A DNA stretch of 64,000 bases from contig OZ218958.1 of NCBI GenBank assembly GCA_965112735.1, positions 992,001 to 1,056,000 on the forward strand, written 5' to 3'. A program made the translations under genes and the position numbers. Below the pieces are notes generated by a model. That model saw nothing but the letters and a program-made list of their open reading frames with translations. It was not told the origin of the DNA and ran no database searches. Below are positions 11,300 to 22,858 of the stretch, piece after piece. How positions within the stretch are numbered: position 1 is the first letter of the stretch; each line of letters starts with the position of its first letter. This stretch comes from Phaeosaccion multiseriatum. Taxonomy: Eukaryota; Ochrophyta, other classes.

Positions 11300-14200
11300 A
11301 TATCATCATCATCAATGAATGCTTTAAACGCGCTCACTGTATGTACTGTTCCGTCATCACAAAACAACAAACAGAGATCTCGCTTTCCGAAAGTACATGG
11401 ACCGGAGCTGCGGTTACATAGGAAGTGGCTGGGACGAGCCCTGGTACTATGACGACGATTTTCCATACTACGCCTCCTCCTCCTCCTCGTCGTCGGACCC
11501 CTGCACGGCCAGGGCCACACTTCAGGTGGTCATTTTCAACTATAGAGACTTTGCTTCTTTGGGCCACATGGATAGCGAGGGCACCCCCCACTACTGCTGC
11601 GGTGTGGAGGAGGTGGGGGCTCGAGGCTGTGAGGCGAAGGACATGGGAAGGCTGATTGTCAAGGACCCCAGCATTTTGCTGCACGACCGAAGCATTGAAG
11701 TGAGCAGAGACCCCGGATTGGAGAGCACTTTCTACGATGCCGAGGACGGTCTATATGAGGTGGCCGAGACGGGTATGTATGTTGTACTCCTCGCCAATTG
11801 TGACCCGGCCGTGAGCATTGTCGTGAATGGCCACACCGAGTGGATGAATCCTTACGGTTACCTCCCGGGAGAGCTGTACGGAGCGCTGCCGTTCTTCTTG
11901 ACGCTATCGCTTTTGTACATTGTCCTTGCGGCGGTGTGGATGGCCCTGTGCTTCCAAAACACCAAGGTGAGAGGGGAGTGAGAGGGGAGTGACGAGATGG
12001 CAGTGGATGGCCATGAGTGAGGGATGGATGTCAGGACAGAGGGGTGAGGGGTGTCAGAACAGAAGGGTGAGGGGTGTCAGGACAGAGGGGTGAGGGGTGT
12101 CAGGACAGGGGTGAGGTGTGTCAGGACAGAGGGGTGAAGGGTGTCGGCCTCATGGAGAAGGGTGAGGAGTGACGAGTGTTGAGGGGTGAGGGGTGTCAGG
12201 ACAGAGGGGTGAGGGGTGTCAGGACAGAGGGGTGAGGGGTGTCAGGACAGAGGGGTGAGGTGTGTCAGGACAGAGGGGTGAAGGGTATCAGGACAGAGGG
12301 GTGAAGGGTGTCAGGACAGAGGGGTGAAGGGTGTCAGGAGAGAGGGGTGAGGGGTGTCAGGACAGAGGGGTGAGGTGTGTCAGGACAGAGGGGTGAGGGG
12401 TGTCAGGACAGAGGGGTGAGGGGTGTCAGGACAGAGGGGTGAGGGGTGTCAGGACAGAGGGGTGAGGGGTGTCAGGACAGAGGGGTGAGGGGTGTCAGGA
12501 CAGGAGGGGTGAGGGGTGTCAGGACAGGAGGGGTGAGGGGTGTCACGACAGAGGGGTGAAGGGTGTCAGGACAGAGGGGTGAGGTGTGTCAGGACAGAGG
12601 GGTGAAGGGTGTCGGCCTAATGGAGAAGGGTGAGGAGTGACGAGTGTTGAGGGGTGAGGGGTGTCAGGACAGAGGGGTGAGGGGTGTCAGGACAGAGGGG
12701 TGAGGAGTGTCAGGACAGAGGGGTGAGAGGTGTCAGGACAGAGGGGTGAGGTGTGTCAGGACAGAGGGGTGAGGGGTGTCAGGACAGAGGGGTGAGGTGT
12801 GTCAGGACACAGGGGTGAGGGGTGTCAGGACAGAGGGGTGAGGGGTGTCAGGACAGAGGGGTGAGGGGTGTCAGGACAGAGGGGTGAGGAGTGTCAGGAC
12901 AGAGGGGTGAGGGGTGTCAGGACAGAGGGGTGAGGAGTGTCAGGACAGAGGGGTAAGGAGTGTCAGGACAGAGGGGTGAGGGGTATCAGGACAGAGGGGT
13001 GAAGGGTGTCAGGACAGAGGGGTGAGGTGTGTCAGGACAGAGGGGTGAAGGGTGTCGGCCTAATGGAGAAGGGTGAGGAGTGACGAGTGTTGAGGGGTGA
13101 GGGGTGTCAGGACAGAGGGGTGAGGGGTGTCAGGAGAGAGGGGTGAGGGGTGTCAGGACAGAGGGGTGAGGTGTGTCAGGACAGAGGGGTGAAGGGTATC
13201 AGGACAGAGGGGTGAAGGGTGTCAGGACAGAGGGGTGAAGGGTGTCAGGACAGAGGGGTGAGGTGTGTCAGGACAGAGGGGTGAGGGGTGTCAGGACAGA
13301 GGGGTGAGGTGTGTCAGGACAGAGGGGTGAAGGGTATCAGGACAGAGGGGTGAAGGGTGTCAGGACAGAGGGGTGAAGGGTGTCAGGACAGAGGGGTGAG
13401 GGGTGTCAGGACAGAGGGGTGAAGGGTGTCAGGACAGAGGGGTGAAGGGTGTCAGGACAGAGGGGTGAGGTGTGTCAGGACAGAGGGGTGAGGTGTGTCA
13501 GGACAGAGGGGTGAGGGGTGTCAGGACAGAGGGGTGAAGGGTGTCAGGACAGAGGGGTGAGGTGTGTCAGGACAGAGGGGTGAGGGGTGTCAGGACAGAG
13601 GGGTGAAGGGTATCAGGACAGAGGGGTGAAGGGTGTCAGGACAGAGGGGTGAAGGGTATCAGGAGAGAGGGGTGAGGGGTGTCAGGACAGAGGGGTGAGG
13701 GGTGTCAGGACAGAGGGGTGAGGGGTGTCAGGACAGAGGGGTGAGGGGTGTCAGGACAGAGGGGTGAGGGGTGTCAGGACAGAGGGGTGAGGGGTGTCAG
13801 GACAGAGGGGTGAGGGGTGTCAGGACAGGAGGGGTGAGGGGTGTCAGGACAGGAGGGGTGAGGGGTGTCACGACAGAGGGGTGAAGGGTGTCAGGACAGA
13901 GGGGTGAGGTGTGTCAGGACAGAGGGGTGAAGGGTGTCGGCCTAATGGAGAAGGGTGAGGAGTGACGAGTGTTGAGGGGTGAGGGGTGTCAGGACAGAGG
14001 GGTGAGGGGTGTCAGGACAGAGGGGTGAGGAGTGTCAGGACAGAGGGGTGAGAGGTGTCAGGACAGAGGGGTGAGGTGTGTCAGGACAGAGGGGTGAGGG
14101 GTGTCAGGACAGAGGGGTGAGGTGTGTCAGGACACAGGGGTGAGGGGTGTCAGGACAGAGGGGTGAGGGGTGTCAGGACAGAGGGGTGAGGGGTGTCAGG

Positions 14201-15807
14201 ACAGAGGGGTGAGGGGTGTCAGGACAGAGGGGTGAGGAGTGTCAGGACAGAGGGGTGAGGGGTGTCAGGACAGAGGGGTGAGGAGTGTCAGGACAGAGGG
14301 GTAAGGAGTGTCAGGACAGAGGGGTGAGGGGTATCAGGACAGAGGGGTGAAGGGTGTCAGGACAGAGGGGTGAGGTGTGTCAGGACAGAGGGGTGAAGGG
14401 TGTCGGCCTAATGGAGAAGGGTGAGGAGTGACGAGTGTTGAGGGGTGAGGGGTGTCAGGACAGAGGGGTGAGGGGTGTCAGGAGAGAGGGGTGAGGGGTG
14501 TCAGGACAGAGGGGTGAGGTGTGTCAGGACAGAGGGGTGAAGGGTATCAGGACAGAGGGGTGAAGGGTGTCAGGACAGAGGGGTGAAGGGTGTCAGGACA
14601 GAGGGGTGAGGTGTGTCAGGACAGAGGGGTGAGGGGTGTCAGGACAGAGGGGTGAGGTGTGTCAGGACAGAGGGGTGAAGGGTATCAGGACAGAGGGGTG
14701 AAGGGTGTCAGGACAGAGGGGTGAAGGGTGTCAGGACAGAGGGGTGAGGTGTGTCAGGACAGAGGGGTGAGGGGTGTCAGGACAGAGGGGTGAAGGGTGT
14801 CAGGACAGAGGGGTGAGGTGTGTCAGGACAGAGGGGTGAGGGGTGTTAGGACAGAGGGGTGAAGGGTGTCGGCCTAATGGAGAAGGTTGAGGAGTGTTGA
14901 GGGATGAGGGGTGAGGCCCGCTGCAAAAGGCTCGTACATTCTGCTCCCCATCTGCCTACCATGTGGCAATGGATCTTCGAGGTGTCCTCACGTCACTCTG
15001 TCTCCTTCTCTCTTCTGTTCTGCCCCGTCCTGCCCGTCCACTACCATCCCCTGTGCTGCCCATCCACTACCATCCCCTGTGCTGCCCGTCCACTACCATC
15101 CCCTGTGCTGCCCATCCACTACCATCCCCTGTGCTGCCCATCCACTACCATCCCCTGTGCTGCCCATCCACTACCATCCCCTGGGCTGCCCGTCCACTAC
15201 CATCCCCTGTGCTGCCCATCCACTACCATCCCCTTGCAGGATCTATTGCCCATGCAAATGTGGATCTCCGCGGTGCTGATTCTCGGCATGGTTGAGACGT
15301 CCACCAAGTACTTTGACTACAAAGAGTGGAACAGCGCAGGGGAGCGCGGCTACGGGGTGATGGTGTTCGGTCTGTTAGCAGGCGTAGCCAAGAGGGCACT
15401 CAGCAGGGTCATGGTGCTCATGGTGAGTGGGTGGGTGTGGAGACGTATGAGAAGATGGGCAGATGGGCAGAGAGAGGCATATATGGGCAGGGGTGTAGAG
15501 AGATGGAGGCTTATGAGCAGAGGCCAGAGAGAGGTGTATGGGGACTGCTGCGGGGGGAGCGAGAAAAGGACTTGCTTATTGCTTACAGTTCGCTCGAAGG
15601 CAAAGGAATGCCCACCACGTCGTTGTATTGGGCATTTATCCTCTCTCCCAATCATATTCGCTCTCTCACTCTTTCTCCCTCCCTCTCTCTCTCTCTTGCT
15701 CTCTTTCTTGTTCCCTCCCTCTCCCTCCCCTCCCTCTCTCTGCTCCCCCGCCCTCTCCCTCTCTCTCCACCTTCTCTCAATCTCCTTCTTCTTTCTCTCT
15801 CTCTCTC

Positions 15808-15840
<33 letters not shown>

Positions 15841-17013
15841 TGTCTCCTCTCTCTCTCTCTCTTTCCTACCCCCACCCACCAACCCGTCCCTCTCATACTG
15901 CCCCTCGAAAGGTGTGCATGGGTTACGGTATAGTTCGTCCTTCCCTCGGCAAGGACCTTGGCAAAGTCCTTGCCTTGGGCGTGGGCTACTTCGTCGCTGC
16001 CCTCTCTTACGACTTGCTCGCCAACACCCCCCACGGAGACGAGTTCACCGGCGACCCCACTTACCTGGACACTGTGACCATGCTTACGTTTGTGGTTAGC
16101 GTCCTCGATGTCATCTTCTTTTTATGGATTATGCAAAGTATCTTCGGTGTCCTCGCCCACCTCCAACAACGGCAGCACCAAGTGAAGCTGACGCTTTACT
16201 CACGCTTTCGCGTGCTTCTCATCATTGCGGGGCTATTTTATGTGGCGTGGTCCTTGTTCGGGATTGTACACTACACCAACCACCGCAGTGAAACGGACTG
16301 GCAGCTGGACTGGGCAGTGCTGGGGGTGTGGGAAGTGTTGAGTTTGTTTGTGTTGGCGGGGACGTGTCTACTGCTACGGCCTAGCGTTAATGCGCAACGC
16401 TATGCCTACCATGCAAAGGTGAGTGAGAGGTGCTTGTGGATAATGCTATTGTTTGTGTATGTTCTTGCTCAACTACACGCATTACGTTACGGCGTATGTT
16501 GTTTGTGTCTGTACTTGCTCAACTACACACATTGCGTTACGAATGTATGTGCTTGCTCAACTACACACATTGCGTTACGAATGTATGTGCTTGCTCAACT
16601 ACACACATTACGTTACGAATGTATGTGCTTGCTCAACTACACATTACGTTACGAAAGCATGTACCCATTTTTTTTTTAAAAATTAAAAAAATTGAAGTGA
16701 AGGGGGAGGGAAAGATGAAGGCACGCACACACACACACTCTCTCCCTCATTCTCTCTCTCCCTATCTCTCTCTCTCTCTCTCCTTCTCTTCTTCCTCCTC
16801 CTGCCGCTGCCCACTCAGGACGATGGAGAAGATGCCCCTTACAGCGGGCAAGTAGAGATGAGTGAACTCATGGGCAATGGAGGTGGCGACGACGATGATG
16901 ACGATGCCGAGTACGGGGGGCGCTCACACGGAGTCGGTGATGAAGATGACTTCATCTTAGGAGATCGAAGCGCCCTAAGCCACCCCGTCTCCGGCAAGAA
17001 AGCCAAGGACTGA
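10290..17013 (+). CDS. TMEM87/PTM1-like Golgi seven-transmembrane protein (GOST family)
   Basis: Secretory-pathway membrane protein of the GOST/lung-7TM family, implicated in Golgi trafficking. Six exons: 10290-10409, 10910-11007, 11375-11966, 15240-15422, 15912-16418, 16819-17013, joining in phase to 564 residues. Residues 1-29 form a signal peptide (SLLFVLVAAALNLVGA). A lumenal domain of about 200 residues with several Cys follows, then NPYGYLPGELYGALPF, the family signature before TM1. The 7TM part includes MQMWISAVLILGMVETS, AKRALSRVMVLM, and MGYGIVRPSLGK, matching the GYGIVKPRLG block of TMEM87. The tail is acidic and cytosolic (GGGDDDDDDAEYGG). Intron 3 (11967-15239) is filled by a 23-bp minisatellite and a 26-bp array; intron 5 carries a 38-bp array. 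The stop is followed by a convergent intergenic region. Confidence 0.9.
12030..14890 (+). repeat. 23-bp minisatellite in TMEM87-like intron 3
   Basis: About 120 tandem copies of a 23-bp unit with core GGGGTGTCAGGACAGAG followed by GGGTGA(G/A). Units differ by one or two bases. A divergent spacer containing GTGTCGGCCTAATGGAG recurs near 12139, 12609, 13049, 13936, 14401 and 14868. The spacer pairs 12609/13936 and 13049/14401 have the same downstream variants, so a block of about 1.33-1.35 kb has been tandemly duplicated (higher-order repeat). Each unit contains the donor-like GGTGAG or GGTGAA. It lies entirely inside one intron. Confidence 0.95.
15028..15235 (+). repeat. 26-bp tandem array at the intron 3 acceptor
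   Basis: Eight copies of a 26-bp unit with core CTACCATCCCCTGTGCTG end 4 bp before the acceptor of the fourth exon of the TMEM87-like gene. The last copy runs into CCCCTTGCAG, the splice site itself, so the array is a duplicated polypyrimidine and acceptor region. Confidence 0.9.
16445..16660 (+). repeat. 38-bp tandem array in TMEM87-like intron 5
   Basis: About five copies of a 38-bp unit containing CTTGCTCAACTACACACAT and GTATGTG, starting soon after the donor at 16419. The first two copies are more diverged. GTATGT is donor-like. The array is entirely intronic. Confidence 0.85.
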
Positions 17014-17561
17014 GCGGGAGGGGGGGGCGGGTTGACGTCTTGTCTGGTGAGGGACTGACGGACGGACGACAGGCGGACGGACGGACGGACGGACGGAGCA
17101 CTTGGACTGAGTACAGTAGTGGCCCCGAAGAGTATCACCAACTGCTGCTGTAAGTGCGTGTGTGTGCGCCGTGCCGTTTCGTTCGATGCGGGAATTTGTC
17201 AGCTGTGGCGGTTTTTCGTTTTGTTTTTTGGGGGGGGGGGGGGGGGGGGGGGATGGTGCACGAGGCATATGGGAGATAGACTGAGGGGAAGGAAGAGACA
17301 AGGGGGCGGCGCGTTTGCGGAAGAAGCATTGTCTACCATCTTCTTTGTCCATGCCATCTGTGAACCTGTTGGGTCTGTGAGTGGATGGACTTGGGGTGGT
17401 TTCGAAGCACCAACCTCCACACGTGGCTGTCTGTGTTTGCATTGCGGTAATGTAGTCATGTCGAGCTGGGCCCTCGGGTTGGGGGGCGGCTCGTGCCGGG
17501 GGAGGGGAGAGGGGAGAGGGGAGAGGGCACAAGCAAGGCACTGGGTGGGTGGGACGCGTGC

Positions 17562-17624
<63 letters not shown>

Positions 17625-19189
17625 TGGGTCTTGTTGGTGAAGAAAGAGGGCCAGCAGCGCATACGGCGGTTGTGATACAGCAGTTGGTGATACAGCAGCC
17701 GGCAGGTCTGGCATGAGTGGGCCATACACGCAAATGTGTAGGTGTGTGCATGAAAGTCTTTGTGCATTGGTATCGTAGGCACTGGGCAGTCGTGCCTCCC
17801 TGTGAACAGCGCCGACAAGCACGCAGCAACAGCAGTTGGTGATACGAGCAGCAGCAGCAGAGGTCGGACGTGCTCCCCCTCCTCCACTTCGCGTAACACC
17901 CTTTGAGAAGAGCGACCACTTCACTTCAATTAGTATACATTTTATCAATTAAAATTAATTTTGGAGGGAGGAAGTGTTACTGAACAATGTGTTGAGGAGG
18001 TTTCATTCTCTCCTCTTCCTTCTCTTGATTCCTCCTGAGGAGGTTTCATTCTCTCCTTTCTTCCTTCTCTTGATTTCTCCTCTCTCCCCACAAAGGGAGC
18101 CCTCCCTTTCTTAGGACCGCCCCCCGCCCCCCCCTCTGCACACGGGTCGGCGCGTCGGTATCTACGCCTACTGTTTCAGAGTACCCCTATACCCCGCTTT
18201 GTGCTCCTGTGCCTCATCTCATGTCATGCTCTCCCATCCTTGCCATTCAAAAGGCAGGTCAGTCCCCACCAAAATATTCTACAAACGTTCATAGAGCGAG
18301 CGCTATACTCCACACATCCCTTCCTTCCTCGCTCCCAAAACAAGCCCAGGCATCCCAAAAACCAAACCCAACCGCGACGCTTGCACCCTCCACTTCATGA
18401 ATGCTTCATGCATCCATCACACATCACCAAGTGAATCAACAAACATGCATCCATCCATCACCAAGTGAATCAACAAATATGCATCCATCCATCACCAAGT
18501 GAATCAACAAATATGCATCCATCCATCACCAAGTGAATCAACAAACATGCATCCATCCATCACCAAGTGAATCAACAAACATGCATCCATCCATCACCAA
18601 GTGAATCAACAAACATGCATCCATCCATCACCAAGTGAATCAACAAACATGCATCCACCATCACCAAGTGAATCAACAAACATGCATCCATCCATCACCA
18701 AGTGAATCAACAAACATGCATCCATCCATCACCAAGTGAATCAACAAACATGCATCCATCCATCACCAAGTGAATCAACAAACATGCATCCATCCATCAC
18801 CAAGTGAATCAACAAACATGCATCCATCCATCACCAAGTGAATCAACAAACATGCATCCATCCATCACCAAGTGAATCAACAAACATGCATCCATCCATC
18901 ACCAAGTGAATCAACAAATATGCATCCATCCATCACCAAGTGAATCAACAAAACTTGTGGTGGTGCGCTCTCTTGTCTTTCTCCCTTCTCCTCTCGCGCA
19001 TCAAACCCTCGCGTTCTCCTCGTCCTCCTTCTCCTCCTCCTCCTCCTCCTCTCCCCCTCCTCCTTCTCCTCTCCCCCTTCTCCCCCTTCTCCTCCTCCTC
19101 CTCCTGGATCAGAATTACACGCACCGTCCCCCCCGCTTCCAAGTGCGACCTCAGTTACTCCCTCACTCACTCCTTGTACACCTTCCACC
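17014..19189. other. Convergent intergenic region (2.2 kb)
   Basis: Separates the 3' ends of the TMEM87-like (+) and DUF1189-like (-) genes. In order it contains a GGAC repeat (17060-17100), the dispersed TATCACCAACTGCTG motif (17133, 17681, 17831), a G run (about 17230), CA and CG-CA repeats (17560-17625), an element of about 170 bp related to 49893-50015, a 45-bp tandem duplication (17993-18075), and a 34-bp array (18407-18953). No open frame with coding character was found. Confidence 0.7.
18407..18953 (+). repeat. 34-bp minisatellite
   Basis: About 16 nearly identical copies of a 34-bp unit with core CATCACCAAGTGAATCAAC plus CATCCAT repeats. A few copies read AAATATG instead of AAACATG, and one lacks four bases near 18655. 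It lies just downstream of the stop of the minus-strand DUF1189-like gene, so it could be part of that gene's 3' UTR. Confidence 0.95.
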
Positions 19190-22100
19190 TTACACCTTGT
19201 TGTCTGTGCCCGTGTGCACAACCACTGGGGCAGAGGGGGCGGTCTCCGGGCTGTCCTGTACAGGCAGGGCTGTGTACTCCACGACGTCGTCCGCCGAAGT
19301 ACCACCAACAGCAGAAGCACCGGGAATGAGGTACATTCTGGCTTCGTCACTGCCACCACCAGCCCCCCCCCCCCCGCCTCCTCCTCCTCCTCCTCCCTCC
19401 ACCGAGTCCGGGGAGGAGCCGCTGGCGATGTAGACTTTCAAGGCTTTGTTGGCGAGGTAAAAGTGAACGGCCAGGGGGATGAGAAAGCCCACCAAGAAGC
19501 CGCCAGGAAGGATGAGCTTGAGCACCATGGAGGGGGTGGCGGTGTAGATGCAGAGCCGCAGGAGTTTGAAGGTCGGTTTCACCTTGTTGGTGTAGCCCAC
19601 AATGAGGGTAAAGAGGAACGACGTGAAGAAGAACCATCCGACCTGCACCAGGGTGAACAAGACGAAGAGCACGGAGAGCCCTACCACGGCCAGAGGGGCC
19701 CAGGCTTCCACCGTGTCGATGAAGTTTTCCAAGTTGTGACGGCTGCACACCACCACGTCATCCTTGTCCACCTCGTCCATCATGTCCTTTATCATCTGCT
19801 GATGTATCACCTCAAGCTGCTGCTGATTTGGCTTCTCAGGCTGCTGCTGGTGGCGCTGGGGCTGGCGTAGCTGCTGTCGTTGCTCCAATCCGCCGCCGCG
19901 GCCGCCTACAAACCGCTCAGGCACACCCACTCTCTGAGCCACTTCGCTCGCCAGCCGACGCATCACCCTGGAGTGGCGAGGCTGCCTCGAGGAAGGCTCT
20001 ATCATGGTGTCACACACCAAATGCAGCGCGTCCATGTTATAGGGAGCGAATTTGGCGTCGGTAGAGGCCATTCCCCTTCCTCCTCCTCCTCCTCCTCCTC
20101 TGGCAACTGCCGCCTTTTGGCTCAACGTCGCTCCTCCTCCTTCGCCTCGTACTGCTGCTGTTCCCGCTGCTGCTGCCGCTGCCGCTGTTTCTGGCACCGG
20201 AACTACCGGAGAAGCAACGGCCGCATCGGCGGAATCGGAATCTGCCGCCGCAGAGTCGGACGAATCCGTAGAAGAAGAGTCCATGACGACGTTCGCCGAG
20301 GCGTGAATGGTGTGGTGGTGGTGCCTGCTGTGCACGTTGGCGTTAACCCCGTCGGGTAGGGAGTAGGCGCCCTCAGCTCCCAAAACCACCGCTCGGACAC
20401 CGTCGGGGAAACCGTCGGCAGCGTTGTCCAGCATGTGGCTGACTGCCGACTCAGTCTCCTCTTTAGGGCCAGAGGCGATGGTGAGTAGGGCACCGGTAGA
20501 GAAGCAGTCCTGTGAGGGAGGAAGGGGGGCGGGGGCGTGTGGGTGTCAGGTTTTGGCTCTTCCTCTTTCCTCCTCTCTTGAGTTTGCCGGCACCACTGCA
20601 TTGCAACAACACACAGACAGGTGCATACATAAGATACATCAAAAGAACAAGAAAGAGACAGATGACATCGTAAAGATAGATAGATGAAAAGACAGACGGA
20701 CAGACAGATTGATGGACGGATAGATGGATGGGTACATAGATGTTATCGTAAGACGATAGATAGTCAATACATCAAAAGAAAAAATACAAAGATACAATGG
20801 TGTACATCGATGCATGTGCAAACGGAAAGATCATACACATAGTACACGTAGGCTTGTTGGGTATCCATGATCAGGCTTGTTGGGTATCCATGATCAGGCT
20901 TGTTGGGTATCCATCATCAGGCTTGTTGGGTATCCATCATCTTACTCACCGTCTCGCGTGAGTGGGGGATGTCGTACGGCCCCGGCACGGTCTGGCTCAT
21001 GATGCTGAGGTAGGAGGAAGAGGAGGAAGAGGAGGGGGGGAGAGGAAGGCAGACGTGAGGCCGCAAGTAAGGGGTGGAGGAGGGACAGTTATGGCAATGG
21101 CACAAGAGAAGGAGAGGAGACAGGGCGTCGGCTGTGGCTAGCTGAGAAGATGGACAACAACGAGGGGTGGAGCCGAGTGAGGGACCACACACCACAGAGG
21201 CAGGAAGGAACGCGGAGCAGCAAAACACAATTTTTAAGAGGGACGGTGTACACGACGTATAACATGTGTATGCATTCAAATGCACTTATGCCCCCGCCCC
21301 CAGTACTCTACCATCTTATCCGTTCTCCGACGAGACGGGACAACTGTGCGTCAGAGGAAGAAGAATGAATTCTTTTTGCACAAATCTCAGAATCAAGCGC
21401 ACTGGACTTACCCGTTGGTGAAGGTGAGCTCCATCTCTGTCGGCCACATGTTTTCAATACAGTCCATATATTTCTGAAGGGGGCCACTGGGGAGCGAGCG
21501 AGGAGGAGGAGGAGGAGGAGGAAGGAGGAGGAGGGAAGGGGAAGAGGAGGAGGAGGAGGAGGAGGAGGAGGAGGAGGGGGAGGAGGAGGAGGAGGAGGAG
21601 GAGGAGGAGGAGGAGGAGGAGGGGGAGGAGGAGGAGGAGGAGGAGGAGGAGGAGGAGGAGGAGGAGGAGGAGGAGGAGGAGGAGGAGGAGGAGGAGGAGG
21701 AGGAGGAGGAAGAGGAGGAGGAGGAGGAGGAGGAGGAGGAGAGGAGGAGGGTGTCAGATTTTCGGCCCTGGACTTAATGATGGTATGCGCCGACCATAAT
21801 CAGCATTCAGGCCTGTCGCCAGCCATAATCAATAATCAGGCCTGGCTCGGCCATAATCAATAATCAGATAATCAAGTCAAGGGCCGATGATTTGTGCTAC
21901 AGCAGTACTGCCACCTCCAACACGAGCAGCACATAGACGAAAGCAGCGTAATAGCCCACCACTGTTCGAAGAGAGTCCTGGGCCGTACGCACCTCTGGGT
22001 CCAGAGGGAAATGTACGCAAGAGTTACGCCCAAGAAGGCCCAGGTCATGGGCCCAAGGAGGCACAGCACCAGCACAAACTTGAACGTGTGACATCCTGAT

Positions 22101-22567
22101 CGCTGCGCAGGTGGGTGCAAGCAGCAGGAGGAGGAGTGGAAGGAGGGCGGAGGGATGGAATTCGGGGATTGGAAGGCGAAACTTGGCGTTCATGCCACCA
22201 AAGTGCTCCTTGCAAGGACAGTACAAAGGACTTCCCCTCTCAATACGCACCTCCTTGAAGCGAGCGGTGCCGTAGAATTTCTGTGGGGAGAAAGGAAAGA
22301 GTGAAGGGACCAAATGGGGGTAAGGGACGGAAAGCGTGGAGGGCGGCGAGACACACAAGGGGGGGGGGGGGGGGGGGCGAGGAAGGAAAGGGGCCAAGGA
22401 AGTAAACAGCAGGGCCAAACACAAGCCATGACACTCAAGGGGAGGCCAGGGGTGGTGGAAGAAGCCCACCGGCCCTAGCAAAGCGTGCCCTTCAACATCT
22501 CAAACAAACGCCTTACCGGGCTGAAACTCTTGGCCGCATCCTTCAGCTGGGTAAATATAAACACCAT
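19190..22567 (-). CDS. Multipass membrane protein, DUF1189-like
   Basis: Six exons on the complement: 22517-22567, 22251-22280, 21993-22102, 21412-21486, 20950-21004, 19190-20509, giving 546 residues in phase. The N-terminus (MVFIFTQLKDAAKSFSP, then KFYGTARFKE) precedes a long hydrophobic segment (FKFVLVLCLLGPMTWAFLG). A soluble part follows with ENMWPTEMELTFTNG and PYDIPHSRET. The last exon starts DCFSTGALLTIASGP. After a low-complexity insert (poly-Ala, poly-Gly, Gln-rich) come hydrophobic stretches (LAVVGLSVLFVLFTLVQVGW, MVLKLILPGGFLVGFLIPLA) and a Gly-rich tail. The order (short amphipathic N-terminus, TM, extracytosolic part with a knG motif, C-terminal TM cluster) resembles bacterial DUF1189 proteins. 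That assignment is tentative and function is unknown. It is divergent from AIP1, with 291 bp between starts. Confidence 0.75.
20862..20941 (-). repeat. 23-bp tandem repeat adjoining a splice donor
   Basis: Between three and four copies of a 23-bp unit with core GGCTTGTTGGGTATCCAT. On the coding strand the array starts directly after GTGAGTAAG, the donor following the exon at 20950-21004 of the DUF1189-like gene. Confidence 0.9.
21500..21752 (+). repeat. Long (GGA)n microsatellite, intronic
   Basis: About 250 bp of nearly pure GGA repeats. On the gene's strand this is (TCC)n, a long pyrimidine tract just before the acceptor at 21487. A repeated ATAATCAATAATCAGGCC motif lies at 21795-21880. 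Confidence 0.95.
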
Positions 22568-22858
22568 CGTGCTCTTACTCTAATCCCACCCGGCCTGACG
22601 AGTTCGTAGGGAGAATTGGAGAACGAAGAACTCGCCTCGAAAATGCAGACTGATCCACTTCAGCGTGAGGGACAGATGGCGACAGCCACGCATGTTGTAC
22701 TTCAGGGGCCTCTCCCGTTCCTCGTTCCCTTCGATGGCACTTAAGGGCTCTTCTCTTCACTCTTCCATCAAGTGGTTCCTCTTCTACACACATTCTCTCT
22801 CCTTGCCCTCTACCTTTACCTCGTTGTTCACCCTTTTGTTTGCTCTGCCTCCTGAGCA
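22568..22858. promoter_or_regulatory. Putative bidirectional promoter (DUF1189-like / AIP1)
   Basis: The 291 bp between divergent start codons must hold both promoters unless upstream non-coding exons exist. No core promoter element could be assigned. Confidence 0.4.

Noticed and set aside
12030-14890. CRISPR-like array
   Set aside because: Units are contiguous 23-bp tandem repeats with no unique spacers, in a eukaryotic intron; this is a minisatellite.
14904-16679. Single 591-residue frame covering TMEM87 exons
   Set aside because: It reads through two introns; the spliced model restores the family alignment, so the extra residues are not protein.
18407-18953. CRISPR or centromere-type satellite
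   Set aside because: No spacers, only 16 units, and flanked by ordinary genes.
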